Part shown: piece after piece, positions 47,901 to 59,569 of the stretch | Layout of the letters: every line of letters begins with the position of its first letter | How positions within the stretch are numbered: position 1 is the stretch's first letter | Assembly (NCBI GenBank): GCA_020746835.1 | Contig: JAGPNK010000025.1 | Span: forward strand, 62,001-126,000 | DNA length: 64,000 nucleotides | Direction: 5' to 3' | Source: Stachybotrys elegans | Taxonomy: Eukaryota > Ascomycota > Sordariomycetes > Hypocreales > Stachybotryaceae | Notes under the pieces: generated by a model | What the model saw: only the letters and a program-made list of their open reading frames with translations | Told to the model about the DNA's origin: nothing | The model's database searches: none | Position numbers and translations under genes: made by a program

Positions 47901-50900
47901 CTTCACAGATTCAGCGTCCTCCAGAGATGGATAAAGAGTTGACCGGACAAGCTCGGCAATCGAGGGATGCATGCGCCTCTGTGTCTCTAGAATATCGAAC
48001 GGAAAAGCTGGGGAATCATTTGGCGGCTTCACAAGTCTCTCAAACATTGACATATCCAGGGAATATTGAGCCCCTCGTGGGTTGGTACTTTGCAGTTCGT
48101 AGTTCTGGATCTGGGGGCGGAGCTGAAGGTGGTCTCCAATCAAGATGACGTGTTCGACAGAAGGTAGCAGAGCAGTGAGAAGATGGGCCTCGAGCACCTC
48201 GCCGGCTTCTTCGCAGATCAGGACCTTGCACTTCAATTTTCGAAGCAGCTCCGAGTTTCTCGCCAGGCCCGTCGTAGTGACACCGATAATGTCTGCTTGT
48301 TGGAGACAACGCAAGTCAACCTCCCTATGCAGACGATCTTTCTTTTCCTTAGTAGTAGTGTAACTCGCATGTGCTCTTGTAACATCAGAGATAATGGGGT
48401 CCCGAATCTCCTTGAGCCAGTGTCGATGCAGAAAAGCACGCTCTGGGTGAGTGAGGAGGGAAATAGGGGTCTTCTCTAGAACTTCAAGCTGTCGGGGCTG
48501 GACCGCAGTTTGCAATCCGCCTTGAAGCCATAAGCCGATAACTCTGTCTGCTTGACGTTGCACAAGTGTCCAGCCCTCCCGCTCCTCTCCAAACAACTGG
48601 AGCTCATGATCTGGGTTGTGCCGTTTGAGGAATGCCCGAATACTGCTCCACGTATCATACTTTGCGAGCTGCTCCAGTGATTGATTGTATCCCCTGATGA
48701 TTTCATTCATGGCCGTGTGCACATTCCAGAGCTCTCTTCCCTCATATTTGGTTCTGTCTACTTTCCTAGCAATGGCGCGGAGATTGAAGTTTTCCAGGCG
48801 CTCAGACTTTGAACGAGAACCAATCCGAATGATACTTGTAACGCCATCATCGATCAAGTGTTCAAGCACCTGGTCTAGTGCGTGGTTAGTGTAGCAAACG
48901 CAGAGGATTGGTCCGATGGCGGTCTGTTTTTTGTTTGCTAGCGCAACCTTGACAATCTTTTCACCGGTGAAGCTCTTTCCAGTTCCCGGAGGCCCTTGGA
49001 TTATGGAAACTTCTCTTATGAGGGTATTGAGGAGAGCAACAGACTGGGTAAAGTCAAGCATAGATTTCGATTCAAGTTCGTCTGGATTTCCGGGCGACGT
49101 GGGCGAGACAAGGAAGTCGGAACCGTCCTTGATCAAGCACTTCAGATTGAAACTGAACCCTGGTTTCATGGCGTACTGAGGAGCTTTGACAGAGACAGAC
49201 CCAAAGGAGTCGCTAGCTGGTGACAGAATTTCACTAAAAGGAACATTGGCCGCAGTGAAAATTTTCTGCAGTGATTCCAGGGTGTGCATGAATGAGGCAA
49301 GCAGGACGCCCGGAAACTCGACGAGATATTGGCGAGGAGCGGATCCAATACCCCGGTACCATTGAAGGGCGTGGGAGACGTCGTTGGGTCTCGAGTCTAT
49401 AAGCTGGAGCCGTACGTAAAGATAATTCTCATCCTCGGAGAGAGTGAAGGCAGGAGGGCTATCCTCTGCATCGGAGGTAGAACCGCCGGCAACCATATTC
49501 TTCTTCCTGGCTCTTTTGTCGTCCGCAGATCTCATTGTAGATTCGGAGACAGAAAAGAAGGAAATGGAGCCCCTCACATCCAGAACACAAACGAGAGCTC
49601 CTGCCTGTAGGGACTTGCTCCACTTCCACCATTCCCTTCGCTTCTGGGAGGTGAGTTTTCGAACCGCCGCTGGTTGGCAACACTGAACCACGAGTTCTAG
49701 ACCAGTGAGTGAATCGATCTCAACGGCCACAGGTGTCGCAAATTCGTACGTATAGGTTCGAATGCTGTTCGTGGAATGACGGGCTCTTTCCCCCTTGGGC
49801 ATCCGGATATGTTCGAGGGTTTCGCGAACTGCATCTCGAAGCTGACCTATTGTATCCTCACGCAGCAATCGGAACTCCCTATCAATGCGGCCCTGCATTC
49901 CTGGAAGATGCCACTGTGAGGCATCCACTGTGGGGAGATACTCTCCACGAGGCGAGTTGATTTCGTCGGGTGTTGGGAGGATCTTGATCTTGGAAATGTC
50001 GGCGTGGTCATTGTTGTGACGCGGGCCCTGCGCAGACAACCGGCCTGGTAAATCCCTCCTAAGCACAAACTGCTCGCGGGTAACGGACAGCTTTGCCGGG
50101 CTTTCCCACGAAGCTATCGCCTCACCAACCCCGAGTCGTCGTTGTATGTAATCGATATATTTGCTAGCCTGCATCCGAGAGAAATCGTCGCCCGGTTGCA
50201 CCACCTTAGCATCCTGTAGAACATTGGAGAAGCTTGCAACAAGTCCAGAAATCGAAGCATTGATGATGACAGTGGTGTTGTAGTCGAGAATCTTTGAGAG
50301 TACAGCAAGCGAAAGTTCTGCTACTTCCATACAGGACATGTCGGTAGCAGTAGGAAGCCAGGATTGCACAACCTTGGTGATGCAACCAAATAACCTCACC
50401 ATGCGGGAGCCTCCAACACCATGAACGAAGTTGAACAGAATCGCGACTTGTTGTTCCAAAGATAGAGATGTGACGACGCGATCGTGAGTGAGGAGTTGGA
50501 AAAGAGGCTTCACCTCTGTCGTCCAAAACTCCATACCGTTGATTTCATTGCCCAGTTTGTGTGTGTGGTGATCAGCAAGCTCGGCTATGAAGGAAAGACC
50601 GTCTTCGTCGGCCAAGTATTTGATGGCATCTTGCGCAGCACCTCTGTCGCCTTCCATCAGCTCAAGTCCAATCTGAAAGAATCGTCCGACGGTCGCGGGA
50701 GATTGTCGGAGACGGGTCGTGGCTGGGCTATTGCTGAGAATACGCTTCCATTCTTGCAGCTTTCCGTCGGAAGGTTGTGGGGGCGGTGATGGTTGGATTC
50801 GCGTTTGCCTCCTATAACAGAGGAGGAAGCAGTGTACGGGGAAGCAATATCATGCGAATAGATGCATGCAGCACCATACTTGCACTTCCCCCTAGCTAAA

Positions 50901-50989
50901 TAGAAGTGGCATGGCTTCGAAGGTGAATTAAATGTATTCTTCTTCCTACCCAGATTCCTATACATAAGTATTAAGCACCAATATATCAT
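44969..50989 (-). CDS. ZNFX1-like helicase: CCCH finger, SF1 (Upf1-like) helicase, NFX1 fingers, RZ finger
   Basis: The main exon is open from about 50,805 to 46,460. A 67-nt intron (46,393-46,459) joins GCGHRC to PSLCGEPCPETRFCQLC, and the last exon ends at 44,969. The first exon (up to 50,989) encodes a CCCH finger, CHFYLARGKCKYGAACIYSH. It is separated from KLQEWKRIL by an intron whose donor I cannot fix; a TTATAG acceptor lies at 50,812. Helicase motifs run in order: I GPPGTGKS, II CEEAGE, III GDHLQLRP, IV TPYLGQLQKL, V NFQGEEARVVV and VI LLSRAKHG. Several NFX1-type Cys/His fingers follow, and YRCENGHPFTIGECG..CPECGA near the C-terminus is an RZ finger as in human ZNFX1 and RNF213. The total is nearly 2,000 residues. 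Relatives (fission yeast Hrr1, animal ZNFX1) bind RNA and act in small-RNA silencing or RNA sensing. The gene looks intact. Confidence 0.85.
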
Positions 50990-51569
50990 AGAAAGGGATA
51001 GGAAGAAGTTTGGTCAACATACCACTTTCCTCGTTGCATGGTGAGGCAAATTCTTCACGCAGGGATTCACAGAAAAAAAATGAAAGATATATAAGCTCCT
51101 GGTGCAGCACGGTTTGATAGTTGACTTGAGTCGTAGCAAGAGGCCGATGGGACGGGACAATCGACGTTTTCGGGGGTGGGCGTGACTATAAGGAACTTAG
51201 TAGAAGGATATGGAAAGTGAGGAGAAAGAGAGAGGGGGGAGCTGGAATGGATGATGAATCAATCAATGGCTGCCTAGCCCTTGTATCCAATGAGAGGACT
51301 GTCTGGCTTGATCGAGAGCCAACTGCATGACTGCGGTCAGATGGTAGGCCTCCAGCATGAGATGCCATGGGGCTTGGCCAGCAAATTACGCCTGAACTTT
51401 CTAAGCCAACCCAACGTCAGAAAAAAAATTGTTTTTTTTTTAGTCATCACTCTGCGAAATCCACACACGAGAGACTAGTTGAGTAATGTTTTCCATCTTC
51501 TCTAGGTGAGATGGGCTCGAGGTTGCTGTATCACTTGAGTGTCATAAGGTGCAGCCATGTATACGACCC
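50990..51569. other. Helicase promoter and intergenic DNA
   Basis: Contains an A8-TTG-T10 tract at about 51,421-51,442 and no supported frame. Confidence 0.5.
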
Positions 51570-51850
51570 ACATGCCCCTCAATGTAGGTCGGCACGCAAA
51601 GTAACTTCGATGCCTTCCCCACACAAAGCCACACCAAATGGATATTGAACGTTACACACTGTATCAAGCAAGTCCAACCTATCAAGCCGCTCGTCGACCC
51701 CGAGTTTCTTGCCGAACGTCTTATAGTCGGCCAGAAAATTCGCTTCACTGTCAGCATACACCCAGAAGACACAGCATTTGTCGTCAGCGTCGCATTGTCG
51801 ATATGCACAGTCGAGCGCAATTTGCGTCTAGCTGAATTCATTTGTCTATT
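51570..51850 (-). pseudogene. NB-ARC-type STAND NTPase fragment
   Basis: A minus-strand frame reads TQIALDCAYRQ, then DDKCCVFWVYADSEANFLAD. This is the stretch after the P-loop in fungal NB-ARC/TPR proteins, where GKTQIALEYAYR is followed by VFWVHA. The P-loop lysine position is a TAG stop (AGCTAGACG where GGxAAGACN is expected). The frame ends after 60 further codons and no TPR array follows. Intact proteins are nonself-response switches. This is a short dead remnant. Confidence 0.5.
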
Positions 51851-52259
51851 AGCATCTTCACAACACTACGGAGTATGGGATTCTGAAAATGAGGACCTAC
51901 CCAGATCCTCCCAAGCCCCAGAGAGCAGCACTGCACAATCCCGGCGTAGGCAGTAAAAACTCGTCTAGTCTGTCAATGACACCTTGTCGATGAACTAGGT
52001 CCTCATTGCGGGGATAGGGAATGACGCGGACGGCTTCGGCGCGGGCCGGTGGGGCGCGTCATAGTAAATGTTCCCTTAAACGTTTCCCTGATTAATGAAG
52101 CTATAATCGCCAAACTGGCTGTGGCTAACATCGCGCTGTCCATGCGTTGACTCCGGGTCAAGCTTGTTGAGAAGCTGGAATACGAACCGACAAGCTCCAT
52201 TGAAGTTGTCTGCGGCAGGCTGACCTCTGGATTACTCTCAGCTGTCTGCAACAGGTGAC
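51851..52259. other. No recognisable gene
   Basis: Short frames only. It may be part of the same decayed NLR neighbourhood, but I see no motif. Confidence 0.35.
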
Positions 52260-53035
52260 ACCTAGAGAAATACGTATTCTGCAGATCGTTCTGGTCGCAG
52301 AAAGGCCCCTCTCGATCAAGAATTGATGGCTACATCTCCATTGTCTCCCTTTGATTCGGAGTCGGACCCCAAGGCTCGGTCGCAACACGCGAGCAGACGG
52401 AGATTCAGGTGCTGAATCTCTGCTGCGGGTTCAAGGCCCGCTATCATCTGAACACAAAGTTCAATTTACCGTCAACGACTTCTTCAAACTAACTGCCCGC
52501 AGAGCTCCAGGAGTTTGCTCGTAGCCCAGCCTAGAATCAGTGGTCAGGGGCTGATTTTCAAGTATTGCCTTCACTACGTTTCATAGTCAACCTCTCTGGC
52601 TCTGGTAGATGTAGGATGCTTCTATGAATAAAGAGAAAACGGTTGTAGCAGAGTTTCGGAACGGAGGTCTAGGTCTAAATCTAATTCTCTTTTATTCATC
52701 ATTTGCATCATGCATGCCGATTCTTGCAAACAAGTACTGAGATGGAACAGCATCACTTGCAACGGCATATCGAGTGTTCGAGTTAGAGCTGCTTCCCTAA
52801 ATGTCAGCTCACTACAATCTATTCTCGTGTGTACGAGACCGTGCTTATAAAGTCGGCAGAGAACATATATCCAGTTGAATGCCTTTGCTGCCTACTAAAA
52901 CTTTGTGAGTCTCTTAGCTCTGGTCTCCGATGTGAGTTTCACTACTAGGCGTGCAAGCCTACTTATTGCTAATTGCCGCTGGTCTAGATGTAAGCATTTC
53001 AGTGATAGATTTTAGGCAGTATAGGTCCTAGAACT
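52260..53035 (+). repeat. Duplicated NLR-like relic, copy 2 of 2
   Basis: Collinear with 23,330-24,105 over about 750 nt. Differences are dominated by T for C and A for G in this copy, for example GTAAGC for GTGAGC and GTGATAG for GTGACAG. It reads RRPLSIK and FTVNDFFKL where copy 1 has RRPLSIEEL and FTVKDFLRN. No frame is open. A short-repeat copy begins 24 nt after its end. Confidence 0.7.
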
Positions 53036-53059
53036 GGTAATGTTACCTTAGTCACTAAT

Positions 53060-53195
53060 GTGGGATTTCCTGTTTGTATGCCCTAATGGGATATAGACCA
53101 GTGACTTCAAGGAGGCCCTATCTAATAATAAAGATAATATCAGATCAATAGATAATAATTAGTTAGAAAATTTGATTAAGAAAAGCTTGTGGCTG
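53060..53195 (+). repeat. Short interspersed repeat, copy 4, RIP-like changes
   Basis: Starts GTGGGATTTCCTGTTTGTAT and runs through AGAAAAGCTTGTGGCTGCAG. Compared with copies 3 and 6, C is replaced by T and G by A at many sites. A weak 6-bp match (ACTAAT) flanks a longer 540-nt interval, which may be chance. Confidence 0.7.
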
Positions 53196-54782
53196 CAGCA
53201 GATATCAAAGTTTTCTAGCCACCGCAATTGCCTAGAAGATGCCGCTGTGGCATCAGGCGCGGGAAGGCTTGATGTGGCTTCGGCGAGTGATACAGGCGGG
53301 CCTGCTGCGAGACAGCTTGTTCCAGGGGGCTTGATCGAGACGATGATGCGATATCAAGGTTTTCGATGACTGCAAAATGGCTTCCGGTGACAGGATCTGC
53401 CGATGGCTTCGGCGGGTGACTGGATTAAAGTTGCTAGCGAGAAAAATTTGTCGAGAGTCATCGGGTTTCCTGATCCCTGGTAATAAGCCCAGCTGCGTCG
53501 AGTCGTCATTGCGGAAACTGCGCTCATGTGTAGTCAATGAAGATACCCGCTCGATTCGCCTTGGCAATGCTCACGCCAGTCCAACCTTCGGATTGTGTAC
53601 CTACTAATGGTTTGTTTCCGGTAGGCTTTAGCAACAAAATTTGCCAATAGAAAAACGCCCGGTGAGCGTAAATACCTTCGACTTCAAGATCGAAGATAAT
53701 TGGCAAGGGTCGGTGCTCTCGCAAAAGTCTGTACGGGTGTAGCAAAAGCTTAACCCACAGGGGCTAGCTGCAGACAGAGCTATTAATGAATCTCAATCTT
53801 TGACCAATTTCAAGCAGCTATAGGCCGTCGTGGGAGTTCTAGGAGTTGTTAAATCTTAATACAAGTTCCTGTACTGAGGTCTATATAGCTCGCTAGTCTC
53901 TCCGATTGCTATTGGTCCGTCTTGATCTCTTGCTCAGACTCGTTTCTCTTTTGTCGTATTGTAGAGTCCATCTTATGCCATTTCCATAAAACCCTCCTAG
54001 GCTGCTCGTGTAAAGCCCCTTGATTTGACACATCCATATCAGCGAAATATTCGCTTCCGCTGGTTTCTTCCTTTGACTCTACATGAAAAAAGAACAAGTA
54101 ACATTGTGCCCGTGACATAGGACTTGCGTATATGAAATAATGGACTGTCATCACTTCCTCAAGGTTTGGAAGAATAGTAACCGACCCTGAGAAACTAATA
54201 CAATATCAGTTCACAAAGATTTCCCCTGTACCTAGAGTACTTAGGGTTGTTGTCAAGAAAAGCCTCCACACCACACCGCATAAAACCGCATCTCGAGCCT
54301 TCGATGGCGATGTAGAAGAGCTGTTTGCTATAAGCCTGTACAGCTGCCACAGCCGCTGGTTGCCTGCCAAAATGAGACTTTGCCGCTTGTCTGTAGTTAC
54401 TATTCAGTGCCAGTGGTCACGCCTGATACAAATCTTCAAGTTCAGCTAGCAACACCAAGTGTGAAAGGCACAAGCTATACAATACATTCCCAACCAACCG
54501 GGAGGTTATATTAAAGCGAAGCTGTAAACCGTCGCAACGGTCCAGATAGTGAAGAGGGTCGTCGGTATTGGGTCAAGCAGATCTTGAAGGAGGAAATCTA
54601 GTCGCCGAAAGAGGAAAACCATCGATTTTACCCGCTCAAGTCTTTCGATTATGGCTGGTTCTTGCTTGAGGGAGCTTGCGTATCAATGATGGACGACCCT
54701 AGACATAATATGGCCTGACCCAGACATTGCAAAGCGTTCAGGTGTCGCACGACTGCGTCGCGTCTATAAAGAGCGGACTGAT
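53196..54782. other. Intergenic, possible relics
   Basis: Two similar GATATCAA(A/G)GTTTTC segments (53,203 and 53,351) suggest an imperfect internal duplication of about 150 nt. Frames at 53,377-53,607 (plus) and 53,909-54,154 (minus) are not recognised. Confidence 0.35.
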
Positions 54783-56870
54783 CTATATAAGACAAATGTC
54801 GCATAAACCAGCCATCTCACCAACTTCATCATTTCCCCACAACTCTCCATCCATAGTCCCAGCCACAAACATCGGGCCAAGAAAACACCATCTCCCACTT
54901 CCAGTTCCCGCTTCTCTCAGTAAGACAGGCCACTGACATCCTTCCAACAATGCAACAGAGTCACCTACCTTCACCGAATCGACGGCCGTTGCAGGGACTA
55001 CCGTCTGTCGCGAAGAATTAAAGAAATTGACTGTTACAAGTGCCTTGTTGTTCAAGTTGGCAGAAAACTCGCTGTATAGTTTGCTGAGGTGTGATGTATA
55101 ATCTAAAAGACGCCCATCATATTTTACAGCAGTCAACAGCGTTGTAGCTGCAATGGTGGCACAGCTAGTGAGTTCTGTGGTCCAGCTTGAGGTCGTTTTA
55201 TCTGCCTTTTGCCACTTTGCTACCAGAACCTCGCCAGCTGCAAGGCTGTATTCTGAGTCGGGGTACTGTAATATATCTAGCCAAATGTCGAATATTTGAC
55301 TAGGCTCTGAGTAGCTGTCTTGGTTTATAAGGTCTAGAAACATATCTTCAACGTCTGCGGTGCCGTCGTTTGCACAATACTCTTGCAAGATATGGAAAAG
55401 CTGGCGGAAGAATCGAATAGTGCCAATTAGACGTCGCAGAGTGTCAACGTCCTCCAGGTGACCATTAAGGGGTTCGCTCAGAATACCAAGATCACATTGT
55501 CCAAGCCGTGTGGGAAAGATGAGGCTTGAAGCAGTGTTGCTGTCACCCTTGGAACCTTCAAGTCTTCCCACGATTTTGCCTCTGACATGAAGTTCTCCAG
55601 GTTTTGGATTCAAGACTTTCAGTGATTTTGTGTTAACCCTGGAACCCCGTGTCGCGTCACCCGTGGGTATAGAGATTCTGCGACCAGAAAAATTAGGTAC
55701 CCAGCTTTGTAGAGAGGTGCGATCATGGCACGCATCACCTAGAATTTTAAGTGTGCGAGACCAAATAATCATAGAGACGGTAGCTTCTTCATACACAACT
55801 GACAGTGTTTTCGAATAGTCCACGGCTGGAAGAGAAATTCCTAGGTTTGTAAACAATGCATGTAGTCCGTAGATCCTATCTTTCGGCTCTGTCGCTTGAA
55901 GCAAACTACACTGAGTAAGACAAGACGATAGAATCTCGACTTTTCGGTCGCGCTCGTCCTCCAGATCTTCTGGGCTCGGGTCCAGTTCAGCGGGTACTCT
56001 GCCGAGAAGATAATCGCGAAGGTTATTTCGCATGCCAATCTCAATACAGCTATTGAATGCTTGAGGATCAAGCTCATCGATGAATTCCTCATATACCAAA
56101 AAGCGAATTGCTTTATGGTAAATATCCCACGGTATGCGGGAATGTCCGCATACAATGTAACAGTCGTGTGAGAAACTCGCTTCTTGCACGGTCCAGATAC
56201 GTGAATGCCATGCATGGCAGAATATATCGTTGAGAGCAGAGGAGTCTTGGTAGATCTTGCCTTGTTGCCTGAGTCTTGCTATAAAAACGTTAGCATGAAT
56301 TACCGTACCCTAGCATCAGGTCTGATGTTTATTACCATCAAAGAGCAAGAGTTTTTTCAATCCTCGTTGGGAAGGACAAGATCCGATACGGTCCAAATGC
56401 CTCATCAACTCGACTGTATAGTCATTCCCTGATCCCAGCCAACACAACGTGCACAGAGCCTTTTGATAGATTTCCCCCATGAGTATCACCTGCGTGTTAC
56501 GCTCCTCAATACTCTCCCTACTATGGCTCTGATCTATGCAGATCGCATCCACCCATAGAATACGATCTTGGTGCGCCAGTCGTAGATGTCGAAGAGCAGA
56601 GTCGCAATTGGGCGTAATTAGAAGTTGCTTTCCATCGCATGAAATCGGTACTGTGCCAACTGGAGAGCCCCAAACATAGGACAGTGCCTCGAATGTATCT
56701 TTGCCCTGGCGATCGATATTATCAAGACTTACTTCTATTAGTGTAAGCTCTGGGCAATCTGTGAGGCTGGAAGAAGGGTGGAGGTTGACCAGTCGGATTG
56801 AGCGTGGAGATGTCAGCCGACGGTGCTGGAAAGCGGGCAGCAAGCCTGCAGGTGATGTGCTGGTAGACAT
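54783..56870 (-). CDS. HET-domain (heterokaryon incompatibility) protein
   Basis: Exon 1 (56,336-56,870) and exon 2 (54,783-56,278) are joined by a 57-nt intron (GTAATA..TAG) to give 676 residues. The HET signature blocks are all present and in order: FEALSYVWGSP (about residue 60), then ILWVDAICIDQ followed by ERNTQVILMGEIYQKA, and across the splice WHSRIWTVQEASF (about residue 203). The remaining 450 residues are helical, with a C-terminal beta-rich piece (VGDSVALLEGCQWPVLL), as in many HET proteins of this length. HET domains trigger cell death when genetically different hyphae fuse. The partner cannot be told. The start MSTSTSPAG at 56,870 is preferred over an upstream in-frame ATG at 56,999. 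The gene is intact among broken NLR-like neighbours. Confidence 0.88.
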
Positions 56871-57568
56871 GTAGTCGAGAATAAGACGATTTCCGACTTG
56901 AAGTTGCAGCTGGCTTCTTTCTGTTATTTTGATGTTGCTCTGCTTAAGGTTGCCAGGGTATAGAATACAAGCTATGGATTCTGGAGGATGAATCCACAAT
57001 CTGTTTGTCGGTTATATTCCTACTCGGTGCGGGGTTGGCGGACAGCAGAAGCTCGCTCCGGGTGTTAATCCGAGGCTTGTCCCAACAGATGCCGATATAC
57101 TCGAACAGATGGAGGCTGTCTTCGGACACAACAGGCTAGTCTGGAAATTGCTGAAAATTTTCTTACCCTAGAGCAGCCAGCGTGTTCTTGACCTAGCGAC
57201 CTAGGCCTTGTGGTCCTGATTCAAGTGAATCAGAGATTGTCCTGACGCAAATAAAGTCCCCGCATTCTCTCTTGCTTCCATGGTAAATCGACAGCTGTTC
57301 TTACCAGTCACACCAATCAACACACTGACAAAATAAGGCTACAGTGCAAGATGGCATTGCACGGTTTTTCTGATTATCATTGGTGTCGTACAAATGAACT
57401 TTTGTCGCAGGTGATGTGTGAATCTTGGACATTGGAAGGCCTGGCGGTAGATGTAGCCGGTTTCAAGGGACAGCAGGAAAGCATTGGAAAGCGGAGTGCA
57501 AATAGATTTCCCCCTCGCGTTTCATCGCAGCGTCGGTACCCTAATGGTATTGACTGGTAACTTTAATC
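56871..57568. other. Intergenic, HET promoter side
   Basis: No supported gene. A 69-codon plus-strand frame (57,351-57,560) has no motif. Confidence 0.5.
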
Positions 57569-59569
57569 CTATATAAGATGAGTAGTATTAAAAAGCCGGT
57601 TACCTGTGTCAGTCCCTTTCGTGCCGGTAAACTTATTATGAGAAACTCGCAGGGCTACCAAGCTCGCTTTGCAATCTGCCATAATCGTAGTAAGTTGGTA
57701 TGCTTCCATCGCCTCTGCCTGAACAACACCAGTCACTGCAAAAATCCCAACATGAGGATCCAATTGGCGCACGCGCATAACAAACTCCATAAGTGTCTTC
57801 CCACTATTCACCACAGAGTCCACAAGGATCACGTTGCCATCAGGATAGACGTGGTGGGTCTTGATATCCATTGGGGTTGTCGCGTGGACGAACATTGCCT
57901 TTGGAAACACGGCATTTATGCCAAAGGCCATGGGCTCTCCACCACGCATTAACGCAACAATTGTGGTGCGTTGTTCGCAACGTAGCCTGTGGGCGGTCGT
58001 ATGATGGCCCTGGACATGTGAAACGCTGTATTCCTCTAGGCCAATGATCTGAGAGACATATTCCGTGGCCAGATAGCGCCCAACGGCCTCATGAGCTTCC
58101 CTCAATGCTGGTCCCGCCACAGACGAGTCACGAGTCGAAGATGCCAGCAACTTGGCCGCATGCTTCATCGTGGCATGCAATATCTTGGGCGGCTGGCGCT
58201 GGCGCATGATTGAATCCACAAAGTCCAGATTATTAAGGCATACCAAAGGAAGTCTGTTGGCATCCAGGCGGGGTCGTGAGTCCCCGGGGAGCAGAAGTTG
58301 TTGCGCCAAGAAACCCTCGGTGCTGATTGCATCAACCAGCGCTTGATCCATACTCTGACTCCTCGTCGCCTCGTCACCGACGATGACAATTGCTCGGTGG
58401 GCTTCCTTGAGCATGGGCAGGTCTAGAGGGCTGTCTCCGAATGCCCAGACATATAGTTTAGCGGTATGCCGGAGATGGGAGGCAATGGAAGCCTTGACGG
58501 CTCCAGTTACCACGAACCCATCCAAGAGTCTCCCACCCCCAATCACCTGGACTGTCTCGGATAGACCATATTTGCCAAGAGTCTTTTCCCAGACAAGGCC
58601 GAGGCCACAAGTCACCACCACGGCCCCAACGTGCTTATGCTTTGCAACATGTTGCAGCAGACAGAGTAGCTCTGAATGGATCACGACAGTGGAGGCCACA
58701 TCGTCGCAGGTAGTCTCAAACCGCTCGCTGTCAGTGGCATCTTCGTACAGTAACGTCGCTTGGCGAAATGCAGCCTCTGAATAGCCCAGAGGGCTACTGA
58801 AGAGTTCGTGGAGTGGACATTTTTCCTTCTGGCTGGGTTGATCTCGACCGAGAGCCTCCCAGAACATAGCACCGGTATCTATCGCTGCCAGGGTCTTGTC
58901 TCCATCCAGAACCAGCATAGTCTCTAGCTCAGCGTTATGGGGGAGAGCAAGGATCTCATTGAGCCTACGTAGTGCATGTTCCAAGTTGGATTCGGCTGTA
59001 GCGGGTTGGACGAAATGCCTGATCAAGCTAATGACTCTCGGGAGTATGGTCTCACCGGAAACAATAGAGAACAGGATCTGGTGTTGGTGGCAAAGTTCTC
59101 GTAACGAGGCAATCTCCGTCTCCTGCCATAGGCGCAAGTGTTCGGGGGACATGGCAGTACGGCGCCTGGACCTGTCCTTCTGTCGACGCTGAAAGATGAT
59201 GTGGTTGGGGGTGTTGAGGTATATGATATGAGTGAATGTTTCTAGGTCGCTCTGGGTGCATACTTTCTGTCCGCTTGCGCTGTTCTCGTCCCAAAACATA
59301 TAGTGACCAGTGACAATGGCGGCATTTCCAGTGCTGGCGCTCTCTTGGCGAATCTGCTGAATGGCCTGAGCACGAACAGCTGCCTTACGGTCCGCGTCTA
59401 GCTCAAAGAACCCTTGGAGCCCTCCAGGCACGATAGAAGCAAGCTTTTCTGAGCCCTCATATAGAGTGAATGCGGCTTGACTGAGCTCGTCCTTGAGCTG
59501 ACTTAATAAGGTGGACTTTCCACATCCTGAAATCCCGTACAGGCCGATGACTGTGGGCTTAGGTGCCAT
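57569..59569 (-). CDS. Three-domain fusion: P-loop kinase, HAD phosphatase, uracil phosphoribosyltransferase-like
   Basis: An intronless frame of 666 residues from MAPKPTVIGL. The first domain has the P-loop GISGCGKS (residues 12-19) and a small-molecule kinase fold (GHYMFWDEN, HIIYLNTP, RRQKDRSRRR). The second is a haloacid dehalogenase-type domain, with motif I LDGDKT (about 221), motif II VVVTCG and motif IV AFGDSPLDLPML (about 379), close to phosphoserine-phosphatase-like enzymes. The third has the phosphoribosyltransferase core of uracil phosphoribosyltransferases: ALMRGGEPMAFGI and a PRPP loop ILVDSVVNSGKT (about 585), ending GTDTGNRLFNTTHL. The HAD catalytic Asp pair is kept. The PRPP loop is atypical: VNSGKT stands where ATGGS/T is common. 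The combination suggests a role in pyrimidine or nucleotide salvage, but the reactions are unproven. An earlier in-frame ATG at 59,665 would add 32 polar residues. Confidence 0.85.
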   Translation of the reverse strand: MAPKPTVIGLYGISGCGKSTLLSQLKDELSQAAFTLYEGSEKLASIVPGGLQGFFELDADRKAAVRAQAIQQIRQESASTGNAAIVTGHYMFWDENSASGQKVCTQSDLETFTHIIYLNTPNHIIFQRRQKDRSRRRTAMSPEHLRLWQETEIASLRELCHQHQILFSIVSGETILPRVISLIRHFVQPATAESNLEHALRRLNEILALPHNAELETMLVLDGDKTLAAIDTGAMFWEALGRDQPSQKEKCPLHELFSSPLGYSEAAFRQATLLYEDATDSERFETTCDDVASTVVIHSELLCLLQHVAKHKHVGAVVVTCGLGLVWEKTLGKYGLSETVQVIGGGRLLDGFVVTGAVKASIASHLRHTAKLYVWAFGDSPLDLPMLKEAHRAIVIVGDEATRSQSMDQALVDAISTEGFLAQQLLLPGDSRPRLDANRLPLVCLNNLDFVDSIMRQRQPPKILHATMKHAAKLLASSTRDSSVAGPALREAHEAVGRYLATEYVSQIIGLEEYSVSHVQGHHTTAHRLRCEQRTTIVALMRGGEPMAFGINAVFPKAMFVHATTPMDIKTHHVYPDGNVILVDSVVNSGKTLMEFVMRVRQLDPHVGIFAVTGVVQAEAMEAYQLTTIMADCKASLVALRVSHNKFTGTKGTDTGNRLFNTTHLI

